64,000 nt of DNA from Maritimibacter sp. (GTDB lineage Bacteria > Pseudomonadota > Alphaproteobacteria > Rhodobacterales > Rhodobacteraceae), in contig CP051232.1 of the NCBI GenBank assembly GCA_017792445.1, positions 1,488,001 to 1,552,000 on the forward strand. Reading direction: 5' to 3'. A program made the position numbers and the translations under genes. Within the stretch, counting starts at the first letter, position 1. Each line of letters begins with the position of its first letter. The notes beneath the pieces were generated by a model that had not been told where the DNA came from, searched no databases, and saw nothing but the letters and a program-made list of their open reading frames with translations. Below are positions 56,761 to 64,000 of this stretch, piece after piece.

Positions 56761-57104
56761 CGGACTCCTCCTGCGCTGTGCCCCGTGCCGGATCGGACGA
56801 CGCCGAGGCGGGTTCTTCGGTTCATGTGCCGCACCCGCCGCCCCTGCCAAGGCAGAGGCTTCCGGAGCGGCAGCCGGCGTAACCGCCGTTGCAGCATGGG
56901 ACTCCCCCACGTGTAAAGGGGAGGTTGCCGACTTCGGCCTGTCCCGGCCGATTTGCCGGCAGCGCCGGCGTTTTCCACACGCCAATACTTGGGCCGGTTG
57001 CCCGCATCGTCGAGCCGCCGCCTATCTTCGGCCCATCTGTTTCTTTTTGCGATACAATATCGCAAACGGAACCATCTTAGGGTGATTCTGAGAAACGTCG
57101 CCGC
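56761..57104. other. Structured intergenic region without a gene
   Basis: 344 bases with no credible reading frame. On + it carries CTCCCC ... GGGGAG (about 56900-56921), GGCC ... GGCC and TGCCGGCAGCGCCGGCG followed by TTTT (about 56950-56975), which could make a small RNA. A perfect palindrome lies near its right end. It also serves as the leader of the phosphotransferase-fold gene and the tail of the SDR cluster. Confidence 0.4.
57046..57066. promoter_or_regulatory. Perfect 9-3-9 palindrome, candidate operator
   Basis: TTTGCGATA-CAA-TATCGCAAA, an uninterrupted dyad between the SDR stop and the divergent-facing region. AT-rich, and unlike the GC hairpins used as terminators elsewhere in the window. 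Could bind a GntR-, IclR- or LacI-type repressor; none is encoded next to it. Confidence 0.5.
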
Positions 57105-57869
57105 CTAGCCCGCCGTCCAGCCCCCGTCGACAGAGACAGCCGACCCCGTCACCAGCGCCGAGGCGTCGGACGCAAGATACACCGCGGCCCCCGCTACATC
57201 GCCGACCTCGCCCGCGCGTCCCAGCGGGATGTTCTGGCCGATCCAGCGCCGGGTTTCCGGCTCGTCGAAAAACGGCGCGGTCAGGGGCGTCAGGATGAAG
57301 GTCGGGCAGATCGTGTTCACCCGGATTCCCATCGGCCCAAGGTCGATCGCCATCGCCTTGGTGAAGCCCTCCACCGCGTGTTTGCTGGCGCAGTAGACGG
57401 CACGCTTCGGTCCGCCCACCTGCCCCATCTGGCTGGAAATGGTGATCAGCGATCCGGGCCGGCGCGCAGCGATCAGACCCTTCGCCACCGACTGCGCAAG
57501 GAAGTACGCGGCACGCAGGTTGACCGACATCACCGCGTCGAAGTCCTGAACCTGCGTCTCGGTCGCGAAGCTGTGCCGCGCGGTGCCGGCGGCGTTCACC
57601 AGCACGTCGAACGGCCCGCTCTCGGCCACGGCCTTTCCGGTCGCTTCCAGGTCGGTAATGTCCAACGGCAGCCCATGCGCGGCATGGCCCTCGGCCTCCA
57701 GCGCGCCGCGGGTCTCTTCCACCAGTTCGGCACGGCGTCCGGCGACGGTTATCTCTGCCCCGGCGCGCGCAAGGGCGGCGGCGCAGGCAAGCCCGATGCC
57801 AGAGGTACCGCCGACGACAAGCGCGTGGCGGCCATCCAGACGCATGTCGGGCGTCATGGGCAGTTTCAT
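57105..57869 (-). CDS. Short-chain dehydrogenase/reductase in the TRAP cluster
   Basis: 254 residues from the ATG at 57869, which has GGAGGG upstream. VVGGTSGIG nucleotide site, NAAG, catalytic YCASK and the ending DGGWTAG. Most like gluconate 5-dehydrogenase/3-oxoacyl-ACP-reductase-type SDRs. It is the last gene of a minus-strand run starting with the LysR regulator, so it presumably oxidises the imported compound or its product. Confidence 0.9.
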   Translation of the reverse strand: MKLPMTPDMRLDGRHALVVGGTSGIGLACAAALARAGAEITVAGRRAELVEETRGALEAEGHAAHGLPLDITDLEATGKAVAESGPFDVLVNAAGTARHSFATETQVQDFDAVMSVNLRAAYFLAQSVAKGLIAARRPGSLITISSQMGQVGGPKRAVYCASKHAVEGFTKAMAIDLGPMGIRVNTICPTFILTPLTAPFFDEPETRRWIGQNIPLGRAGEVGDVAGAAVYLASDASALVTGSAVSVDGGWTAG

Positions 57870-57902
57870 CTCGGGCCCTCCGTCAGGCACCGGCCCCGGC
57901 CG

Positions 57903-60242
57903 TCACGCCTGCGATGCGATCGGGCGGCCCGGCTTGTCCCGTCCCATCCAGTGCCACGCGATGACCCCTGCCGCAAGAAGCGCCGCCACACCCCAGACAA
58001 GCGGCGCCTTGGCCAGCACCGCCAGCGCCAGCGCAAGACGCAACAGCGCCTCGATCCGGCCCATGCGACGGCCATCGAACCGGGCCAGCACGCTGGCCAG
58101 CAGGTACAGCGCCGCCGCAACGCGCAGCGAGACCAAGGCCAGCGCGCCCCAGTGCACCGTCCCGTCCAGCCCCGGCAGATACCGGTCGCCACCCGGCACC
58201 GGGTTCAACTGCGCCGGCTCGATCAGCAGAAGCTCGGGATAGAAGGCGAAGATGAAGGGGATGACGAACATCACAACCCCCGCCTTCACGGCGGCAAAGC
58301 CGGTGCCCATCGGGTCGCCCTTGGTGATCGAAGCCGCCGCGAAGGCCGCGACCGCGACAGGCGGCGTGATCGCGCTGGCGACAGCGAAGTAGAAAATGAA
58401 CATGTTGGCGGTGAAGGTCGCGATGCCCAGCCCCACCAGCATCGGCCCCATCAGAAGCGCGACGTTGATATAGGCGGGCACCGTCGGCATCCCCATGCCC
58501 AGCAGGATCGCCATGACCATCGTCGCGCCAAGCGCCATCACAAGGAACAGGCTGTTGTCGCCAATGGTGCCGCCCGACGCTCGAAGCCAGCCGATGATGT
58601 CCACCGCGATGTAGTTGGAAAGCCCGGTCAGGTTCAGGCAGAAGTCGATCACCGAGACGGCAAGGAACATCAGGTAAAGCCGGCTGACAAGCGTGCCCGC
58701 CTCGGCCAGCGCGGTGACGATCAGGCCGGGACGCTGGCGGATCTCGCGGTCGAGGAAGAACAGCACGATCAGCAGCGCCGTCGCCCACCAGCCCGCCGAT
58801 CCTGCGTCGCCCGCCGAGTTCTGGATCAGTTGCAGCAGCCACGGCAGGTTTTCGGCCCGGCAGCCGTTCTCGGTCACGATCTTCGTGACACCCCAGATGC
58901 CCGACAGCGGTCCGCAGCCAATCGCCTCTTTCGGGGTCAGCAGCAGGATCAGGATCAGCAGGATCGGGGCGAAGATCATCAGCAGGTGAATGCGGTCCTC
59001 GCGGGTCAGCCGCATGTCGTCTGTGGCGTCGCCGACCGGTTCGAGCCCCTGCTTCCGGGCCTGGAATACGACGGTCAGGAACAGGCAGCCGAAATACGCC
59101 ACCGCCGGGATCGCCGCCGCGATGATCACGTCGCGATAGGGCACCACCGTCATTGCCGACAGAACGAAGGCCGCGACGCCCATCACCGGCGGCATGATCT
59201 GGCCGCCCGACGAGGCCGCCGCCTCGATCCCGCCCGCGAAGTCGCGCCGGAAGCCGCGTTTCAGCATCATCGGGATCGTCAGCACGCCGGTGGACAGGAC
59301 GTTCACCACCGGCCCGCCCGATATCGTGCCGAACATGGCGGACGAGACGATGGCTGCGTGCGCGGGACCGCCACGCAGGCGGCGGGTCCACAGGAAGGCG
59401 ATCTTGATCAGGGACCGGCCGCCCGCCGACACCCCGAACAGCGCGCCCAGCACGATATAGGGGAAGACGGTGTTCATCAGGATGCCCATGAACCGGCCCA
59501 GCAGGCCCTGCCCGTTGTTCACGAGGATGTCCTCGACGTTGGGCCGCCCGTCGATCAGCTGACGGGGCTCACCGCCCAGCTTGGTGACGAGGTACTTGTT
59601 CACGTCGTCGGCGCCGAAGAAGTACCAGACGATCACCGTCAGCAGGGTATAGCTTGCGATCACGATGGCGACCGCCACCAGCGAAACGCCCCAGACCCGC
59701 ACGTTATAACCAAGAAACACCGTCACCGCCGCGGCGATCAGCGGGAAGATCCACAGTCCGAGGGTGCGGATGCAACTGGGATCGTCGACCGTGGTGGGCG
59801 CGGGCAGCCCCATCATCTCGGCGAAGTCTTTCTCTTCCTGAAGGCTTCGGGCGATCAGCTCGGCGCGTTCGCCCGTGAACTGGTCGATCAGGCAGACGGC
59901 GTCGATCTCGACCAGATAGCCCAGCGCGATCAGCGTCGCCATCGTGACCAACGCCACGTCCATGAAGATACCGAAGCCGCGCTTGGCGGGTGCCTGCCCG
60001 GCAAAGCCGCGAGCGAACGAGTGTTCCAGCGCGACGATGGTCATCATCAGGACAAAAACCAGCGGAAACAGATATTCGTAAGGGAAGCGCCGGATCACCA
60101 CGCCCTTGCCGAACGCCTGCTCGACCGCGGCGTCCAGTCCGGGAAGTGCGGGCATCGTGTTCAGCAGGCCGATGATCACAAGGATCAGCCCCAGCACGCG
60201 CGCCAGCCGGTGCGCGATGTCACGTTCGACGGTATCGGTCAT
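57903..60242 (-). CDS. TRAP transporter fused permease (TAXI type)
   Basis: 779 residues with about 18 membrane segments. The first part holds the small (DctQ-like) four-helix unit, here fused to the large DctM-like unit. The centre of DctM is visible as SSAMFGTISGGPVVNVLSTG and GVAAFVLSAMTVVPY. The fused 4+12 form is characteristic of TAXI-type TRAP systems, which import organic acids with a Na+ or H+ gradient. The partner binding protein is directly upstream. Confidence 0.95.
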   Translation of the reverse strand: MTDTVERDIAHRLARVLGLILVIIGLLNTMPALPGLDAAVEQAFGKGVVIRRFPYEYLFPLVFVLMMTIVALEHSFARGFAGQAPAKRGFGIFMDVALVTMATLIALGYLVEIDAVCLIDQFTGERAELIARSLQEEKDFAEMMGLPAPTTVDDPSCIRTLGLWIFPLIAAAVTVFLGYNVRVWGVSLVAVAIVIASYTLLTVIVWYFFGADDVNKYLVTKLGGEPRQLIDGRPNVEDILVNNGQGLLGRFMGILMNTVFPYIVLGALFGVSAGGRSLIKIAFLWTRRLRGGPAHAAIVSSAMFGTISGGPVVNVLSTGVLTIPMMLKRGFRRDFAGGIEAAASSGGQIMPPVMGVAAFVLSAMTVVPYRDVIIAAAIPAVAYFGCLFLTVVFQARKQGLEPVGDATDDMRLTREDRIHLLMIFAPILLILILLLTPKEAIGCGPLSGIWGVTKIVTENGCRAENLPWLLQLIQNSAGDAGSAGWWATALLIVLFFLDREIRQRPGLIVTALAEAGTLVSRLYLMFLAVSVIDFCLNLTGLSNYIAVDIIGWLRASGGTIGDNSLFLVMALGATMVMAILLGMGMPTVPAYINVALLMGPMLVGLGIATFTANMFIFYFAVASAITPPVAVAAFAAASITKGDPMGTGFAAVKAGVVMFVIPFIFAFYPELLLIEPAQLNPVPGGDRYLPGLDGTVHWGALALVSLRVAAALYLLASVLARFDGRRMGRIEALLRLALALAVLAKAPLVWGVAALLAAGVIAWHWMGRDKPGRPIASQA

Positions 60243-60275
60243 GGCTTGATCCCCGGGCTAGGTCCCTGGCGAGGT

Positions 60276-60298
60276 GGCCGGGCGTGCGCCGCCCGGCC
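60276..60298 (-). other. Hairpin between TRAP binding-protein and permease genes
   Basis: A perfect 9-bp stem (GGCCGGGCG with CGCCCGGCC) and 5-base loop, no U-tract. In transporter operons such intercistronic stems commonly protect the binding-protein message so that it is made in excess of the permease; inferred here. Confidence 0.6.
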
Positions 60299-60306
60299 GA
60301 ACGGCT

Positions 60307-61362
60307 TCAGCCCTCGGGCTTGGCGCAGTCGGGCACTTCATAGCCCGCCTCTTCCCACGCGGCGACGGCGCCGGGATGGTACTTCAACGGGTTCACACCG
60401 CAGAAACCGCTTAGCTCGGGGTCCAGAACACCGACGTTGATGTTGCCGGCATAGGGCGTCTTCGCCTTCATGCGGTCCATCGTCTCGATATAGGCGGCGG
60501 TCAGCGCCTTGGCGGTGTCGAAGTCCATGTCCTTGTGCACCACGTCCGCGAACGCGGTTCCAAGGCCACGGAACACGCCGTCTTCCGAGATCAGGCGCAC
60601 ACCGTCGGTATAGCCCATGTCTTCCCACGCGACCGAGATCGGGACGTTGCCGGGCGCGTTGAACAGCTTGCCGTAGGCCTCGCTTTCAAACACGTCCTTC
60701 GGCGTCGAGACGATCACCACGTCACCCGCGGCCTGCATCGTCGTCACGCGGGCCGAGGGGAAGGTCAACGGCACCACGAAGGCGTCCATCGAACCGTCGA
60801 CCAACTGGGTGGCAAGCTGCGCCCAGTTCGCCTGATGGCCGGTATAATCCTCGCCGTCGGTCAGGCCGGCGGCGCCGGAAATCGCCTGCCGCGCGTTGAC
60901 CAGAGCGGCGCCTCGGGGCGGGCCGTTCCAGACATTCTTGCCCTTGAGATCATCCCAGGAATCGATGCCTTCGCTTTCCAAGGCGATCAGGCCGTAGGCG
61001 CCGGCGTTGTAGGGGTACAGCGCCCGGACGTTGGCGGCCAGTTCCGCACCCTTCTCGGGGCCGATGCTGGAGAACGGGCCGCGCCCGGCGGCCAGCAGGA
61101 ACGGCAGGATCAGCGGCATGGCCGCGATGTCGGTCTTGCCCTCGGCTAGGTTCACCAGCGAGTTGGTCAGCGTCTGGCCTTCCTGCACCTGCAGGTTCGC
61201 GATGCCATACTCGGCCGCGATCTCGGCCATGTGCAGGATCGAGACGTGCGGGCTGTTGCCCGGGCTCGAAGTCTCGGCGGTCAGGTTCGCCTGCGCGCTG
61301 GCGCCGGTCGCGATGACAGCCGCCACCGCGGACGCGGCAAAGGCCTTGGTCAGATGTTTCAT
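60307..61362 (-). CDS. TAXI family TRAP solute-binding protein
   Basis: 351 residues. Signal peptide KAFAASAVAAVIATGASAQ. TAXI-family pattern: AETSSPGNSPHVSILHMAEIAAEYG and a late GVNPLKYHPGAVAAWEEAG. It captures the substrate in the periplasm and delivers it to the fused permease. The sulfatase upstream suggests a sulfated or phosphonated substrate, or the organic product left after its cleavage. Confidence 0.92.
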   Translation of the reverse strand: MKHLTKAFAASAVAAVIATGASAQANLTAETSSPGNSPHVSILHMAEIAAEYGIANLQVQEGQTLTNSLVNLAEGKTDIAAMPLILPFLLAAGRGPFSSIGPEKGAELAANVRALYPYNAGAYGLIALESEGIDSWDDLKGKNVWNGPPRGAALVNARQAISGAAGLTDGEDYTGHQANWAQLATQLVDGSMDAFVVPLTFPSARVTTMQAAGDVVIVSTPKDVFESEAYGKLFNAPGNVPISVAWEDMGYTDGVRLISEDGVFRGLGTAFADVVHKDMDFDTAKALTAAYIETMDRMKAKTPYAGNINVGVLDPELSGFCGVNPLKYHPGAVAAWEEAGYEVPDCAKPEG

Positions 61363-61417
61363 GGGTCCTCCTCCCCTTGATTTGGCTTCGCGCCGCCCTC
61401 CCCGGCAGCGCAGGTCT

Positions 61418-63106
61418 TCAGGTCTCTTCCGTCTGCTTTCCGCTTTTCATGTTCTTCGCCGTGCGGCCACGGTAGTGCACCGTAAGTTCCAGCGGAACGT
61501 CGTTTTCGTCGTACACGCCGATGATCACGCCGCGCCTGCGGGTCGAGGTGCGCATCGCGATCAACTGCTCTTCCGTCCGCGTGGTGCGCTGCGACGTGCG
61601 GCGGGCCCAGCGGAACAGCTTGTCGTACATCCGCTCGATCACCGGAGCCATGTCGACCCGGTCGCCAAGGTCGTCGAGTTCGTGCGGGTCATTCACGAGG
61701 TCGAACAGGATCGGGCGGAAGCCGCCCTCGCAATGGATCAGCTTCCAGTCCTTGTCCGCGACCATGAACATCACCGCCTCGCGCACGTTCAGACCCAGCT
61801 TGTCGGCCAGCGGCGTGGCGGCATAGTCGTATTCACAGATCACGTGGTCACGCAGCATCTCTGTCGCGGTGCCGTGCAGGATCGGCAGCAACGAATGACC
61901 TTCCAGAATATGCGTCGCCGGCTTGCCGCCCGCGACCTCGACGAAGGTGGGCGCGAAATCGATGCATTCGACCAGCGCATCCGACACCGTGCCGCGCGTC
62001 GCGTCCGCCTCGGGCGAGGGGTCATAGACGATCAGCGGCACGCGGGTCGAGGTGTCGTGGAAGAACTGCTTCTCACCCATCCAGTGATCGCCAAGAAAGT
62101 CGCCGTGGTCAGAGGTCAGGACGATCATCGTCTCGTCCATCCGCCCGGTGTCTTCCAGCCACTTGAACAGACGCCCCATCTGGTCGTCGCACTGTTTGAT
62201 CAGGCCCATGTAGGCAGGGATCACGGCGTTGCGCACCTTGTCGGTCGAGAACGCCTTGCCCACAGGGCTTTCCATCATCCCCTTCAGCACGGGATGCGAT
62301 CCGTCGTATTCCGCCTCGCTGCGGATCGGAGCCTGCACGTGTTCCGGGCCGAACATATCGTGGTAGGGCTCGGGCACGATGTAGGGCCAATGCGGCTTGA
62401 TGTACGACAGGTGGCACATCCACGGGCCGTCGTGACCCTCGATGAACTCCATCGCGCGGGTGGTCATGTAGGGCGTTTCGCTGTCCTCGTCGGCGATGTT
62501 CGCCGCCTCGGTCGAGTTCTTCAGGAACCAGCCCGACAGCACGTTCCCCTCGGCATCGACGCCGGAGTTGGCAAAGTCGTGCCACGGGTTCTCGGACTCG
62601 TAGCCGCGCGCTTTCAGGTACTTGGTGTAGTTGTGCGCGTTGGTGATGCCGCCCTCGGCAAAGCTGCCATCGGGCCCTTTCGTCACCATGCCGTCGTCAC
62701 GTTCCCAGATGTCAAAGCCGCATTCCGCGACGCGCGCGCCGATCTTCGAATCCGGGTCCAGTCCAAGGCGGGCCATGCCCTCTTCATCGGCCTCCATATG
62801 GGTCTTGCCCACCAGCCACGCGTCCATCCCGGCCTCGCGCAGGTGGTCGCCCATGGTCATCTCGCCCACCTTCAGCGGTGTGAAGTTCCAGCTTGCGCCG
62901 TGGCTGTGGACGTAGCGACCGGTATAGGTCGACATCCGCGACGATCCGCAGATCGGCGACTGGATATAGGCGCGGGTGAACCGCACGCCCTTCGACGCCA
63001 GCCGGTCGATGTTCGGCGTGTGAAGGTGTTCGTGCCCGTAGCAGCTGAGATAGTCCCAGCGGAGCTGATCGAACATGATGAACAGGATGTTCTTCGGCTT
63101 GGCCAT
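61418..63106 (-). CDS. Sulfatase / phosphonate monoester hydrolase superfamily enzyme
   Basis: 562 residues from the ATG at 63106. Alkaline-phosphatase fold: D13 (IMFDQLRWDYL), the nucleophile region with C53 in SPICGSSRMSTYTGRY, and a second metal site D333-H334 (TSDHGDFLGDH). The layout (YIKPHWPYIVPEPYHDMF, APIRSEAE, PILFDLVNDPHEL) is close to phosphonate monoester hydrolases. The formylglycine motif is C-G-S-S-R rather than C-x-P/A-x-R, so maturation should be checked. No signal peptide: probably cytoplasmic, acting after uptake. Confidence 0.88.
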   Translation of the reverse strand: MAKPKNILFIMFDQLRWDYLSCYGHEHLHTPNIDRLASKGVRFTRAYIQSPICGSSRMSTYTGRYVHSHGASWNFTPLKVGEMTMGDHLREAGMDAWLVGKTHMEADEEGMARLGLDPDSKIGARVAECGFDIWERDDGMVTKGPDGSFAEGGITNAHNYTKYLKARGYESENPWHDFANSGVDAEGNVLSGWFLKNSTEAANIADEDSETPYMTTRAMEFIEGHDGPWMCHLSYIKPHWPYIVPEPYHDMFGPEHVQAPIRSEAEYDGSHPVLKGMMESPVGKAFSTDKVRNAVIPAYMGLIKQCDDQMGRLFKWLEDTGRMDETMIVLTSDHGDFLGDHWMGEKQFFHDTSTRVPLIVYDPSPEADATRGTVSDALVECIDFAPTFVEVAGGKPATHILEGHSLLPILHGTATEMLRDHVICEYDYAATPLADKLGLNVREAVMFMVADKDWKLIHCEGGFRPILFDLVNDPHELDDLGDRVDMAPVIERMYDKLFRWARRTSQRTTRTEEQLIAMRTSTRRRGVIIGVYDENDVPLELTVHYRGRTAKNMKSGKQTEET

Positions 63107-63232
63107 ACTGCGCAAATCCGGCGTCGCGCAGGCCGCGCCGCCGGGGTCCTCCTCCCATTTCCTCGGGCTTCACGCTAGCGACGGGGTGTCCGCAAAGGAA
63201 ATAGCAATTCCGGAAACATCATAACCGTTCCG

Positions 63233-64000
63233 CTATGACAGGCCGAGCGCCACCACCTCGTCCCGGATCATCTGGATCAGCAATTGCGCCGGGGCCGACA
63301 GCTTGCGCCCCGCGACGTTCGAGATGCCGACAGCTCCCATCAGCTGCGGCGCATCCACGTCCAGGGTGATGACGGTGCCCGCCGCGATCTCCTGTCGCAT
63401 CGCGCCAAGGGGCAGGCAGACCACCGCGTCAGAGGCCTGAAGGTAGTTGCGCGAGAACTCGAAGGACACGGTTTCGATCATGTTGCTGAAACCACTGACG
63501 CCCTGACTGATGACGAAGCGGTTGATCTCGTCGCGGATGATGGTGCCCCCGGACGGCAGGATGACCGGGAAGCCGTCGATCTCGGCGACTTTCACCCCGG
63601 TACGTTGGGCAAGCGGATGGCCGGCACGGGCGAAGAACACAAGCCCCTCGCTATAGAGATGCTCGAAGTTCAGGCCCGCCATTTTCTCGGCCGCCGTGAT
63701 GCGGCCAAAGCCGAAATCGACGTCGCCATCGCGCAGGCGGTGGTGCAGCAGGCCGCTGGCGACGGTCTCAAGCTCGACATCCACCTCTGGGTACAGCGAC
63801 TTGAACCGCCGCACCGCGCCCGGCATCACGACCCGCACCACGTTGGGCATCGCGAAGGCCGTGACTTTCTGCGCGCCCATCTGGCCGCGCATCGTTTCGA
63901 TGCCCCGGTCCACCTGTCCGAGACCGGCACTGACATAGGACAGCAGGGTGCGCCCCGCCTCGTTCAGTTCCAGCCCGGTCGAGGTGCGTTCGAACAGGGG
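63233..64000 (-). CDS. LysR-type transcriptional regulator (N-terminus cut by window end)
   Basis: 256 residues are visible; the frame remains open to base 64000. The edge reads PLFERTSTGLELNEAGRTLL, the end of the LysR helix-turn-helix wing. The effector domain follows (VTAFAMPNVVRVVMPGAVRRFKSLYPEVDVELE, DVDFGFGRI). It presumably controls the downstream sulfatase-TRAP-SDR genes, being on the same strand and directly upstream. The DNA-binding helix itself is outside the window. Confidence 0.9.
   Translation of the reverse strand, partial: PLFERTSTGLELNEAGRTLLSYVSAGLGQVDRGIETMRGQMGAQKVTAFAMPNVVRVVMPGAVRRFKSLYPEVDVELETVASGLLHHRLRDGDVDFGFGRITAAEKMAGLNFEHLYSEGLVFFARAGHPLAQRTGVKVAEIDGFPVILPSGGTIIRDEINRFVISQGVSGFSNMIETVSFEFSRNYLQASDAVVCLPLGAMRQEIAAGTVITLDVDAPQLMGAVGISNVAGRKLSAPAQLLIQMIRDEVVALGLS

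Noticed and set aside
56880-56980. Definite small RNA in the gap upstream of the phosphotransferase-fold gene
   Set aside because: Three stems and a short T-run are suggestive, but no promoter is visible; noted only as structured intergenic DNA.
63203-63236. TAGC ... GCTA dyad before the sulfatase gene as a LysR binding site
   Set aside because: Only the outer four bases pair well, and it overlaps the LysR gene's own stop; too weak to call.

Overview
The window is a contiguous piece of a high-GC alphaproteobacterial chromosome. Gene content points to the Rhodobacterales (Roseobacter/Rhodobacter group). The evidence is the OmpR-type regulator CenR next to ribA, a methylsuccinyl-CoA dehydrogenase (ethylmalonyl-CoA pathway), the leuS-lptE-holA and acpS-lepB-rnc-era gene orders, the DUF1491, DUF2125 and DUF3576 proteins, an endonuclease-type MutL, and a TAXI-family TRAP transporter. 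I see no rRNA, tRNA, CRISPR array, insertion sequence or prophage. Most of the window is ordinary core chromosome; the two ends are catabolic and accessory.

Left end (1-5700): a molybdenum hydroxylase (FAD subunit plus a fused Fe-S/molybdopterin subunit), a 6-hydroxynicotinate-reductase-like Fe-S protein and a UPF0280/ApbE-like protein, all on + and nearly abutting. This is probably an N-heterocycle oxidation/reduction module. Region 5.7-19.7 kb holds mutL, rmuC, two acidic membrane-anchored proteins sharing a beta-type domain, rpsO and pnp, two secreted envelope proteins (SH3-like and L,D-transpeptidase), a 1-Cys peroxiredoxin and a tandem pair of DUF2125 proteins. Region 19.8-29.3 kb holds an SDR/crotonase pair, a SpoIIAA-like/MOSC pair, an HNH nuclease, a flavoprotein, a GST, and the leuS, lptE, holA and DUF3576 genes. 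Region 29.5-41.8 kb holds a porin, a TPR-sulfotransferase, a PLP-homeostasis protein, a second L,D-transpeptidase-like protein, ribA and cenR (divergent), a lytic transglycosylase, xth, and a thioredoxin-TPR/LON-domain/Trm112 operon.

Region 41.9-52.3 kb holds mcd, an aminotransferase, and a guanidinium exporter gene (gdx/sugE) preceded by two ACGG-tetraloop hairpins that match the guanidine-II (mini-ykkC) riboswitch. It continues with recO, DUF1491, era, rnc, three consecutive signal-peptidase-I paralogues and acpS. The middle signal peptidase has lost both catalytic residues and carries a DUF805-like membrane domain. Region 52.4-64 kb is accessory: two Gfo/Idh dehydrogenases, a Hint-domain protein, a phosphotransferase-fold protein, then a minus-strand catabolic cluster of LysR regulator, sulfatase/phosphonate-monoester-hydrolase-like enzyme, TAXI-TRAP binding protein, fused TRAP permease and SDR.

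Several short structured elements recur or stand out. A dispersed intergenic repeat (TTCTTCTCTTTC-like head followed by GC hairpins) occurs at five places. A 13-bp tandem triplication covers the rnc stop codon. A perfect 9-3-9 palindrome lies at 57046-57066. Several clear terminators are present. All function names are from reading the sequence; no database search was run.
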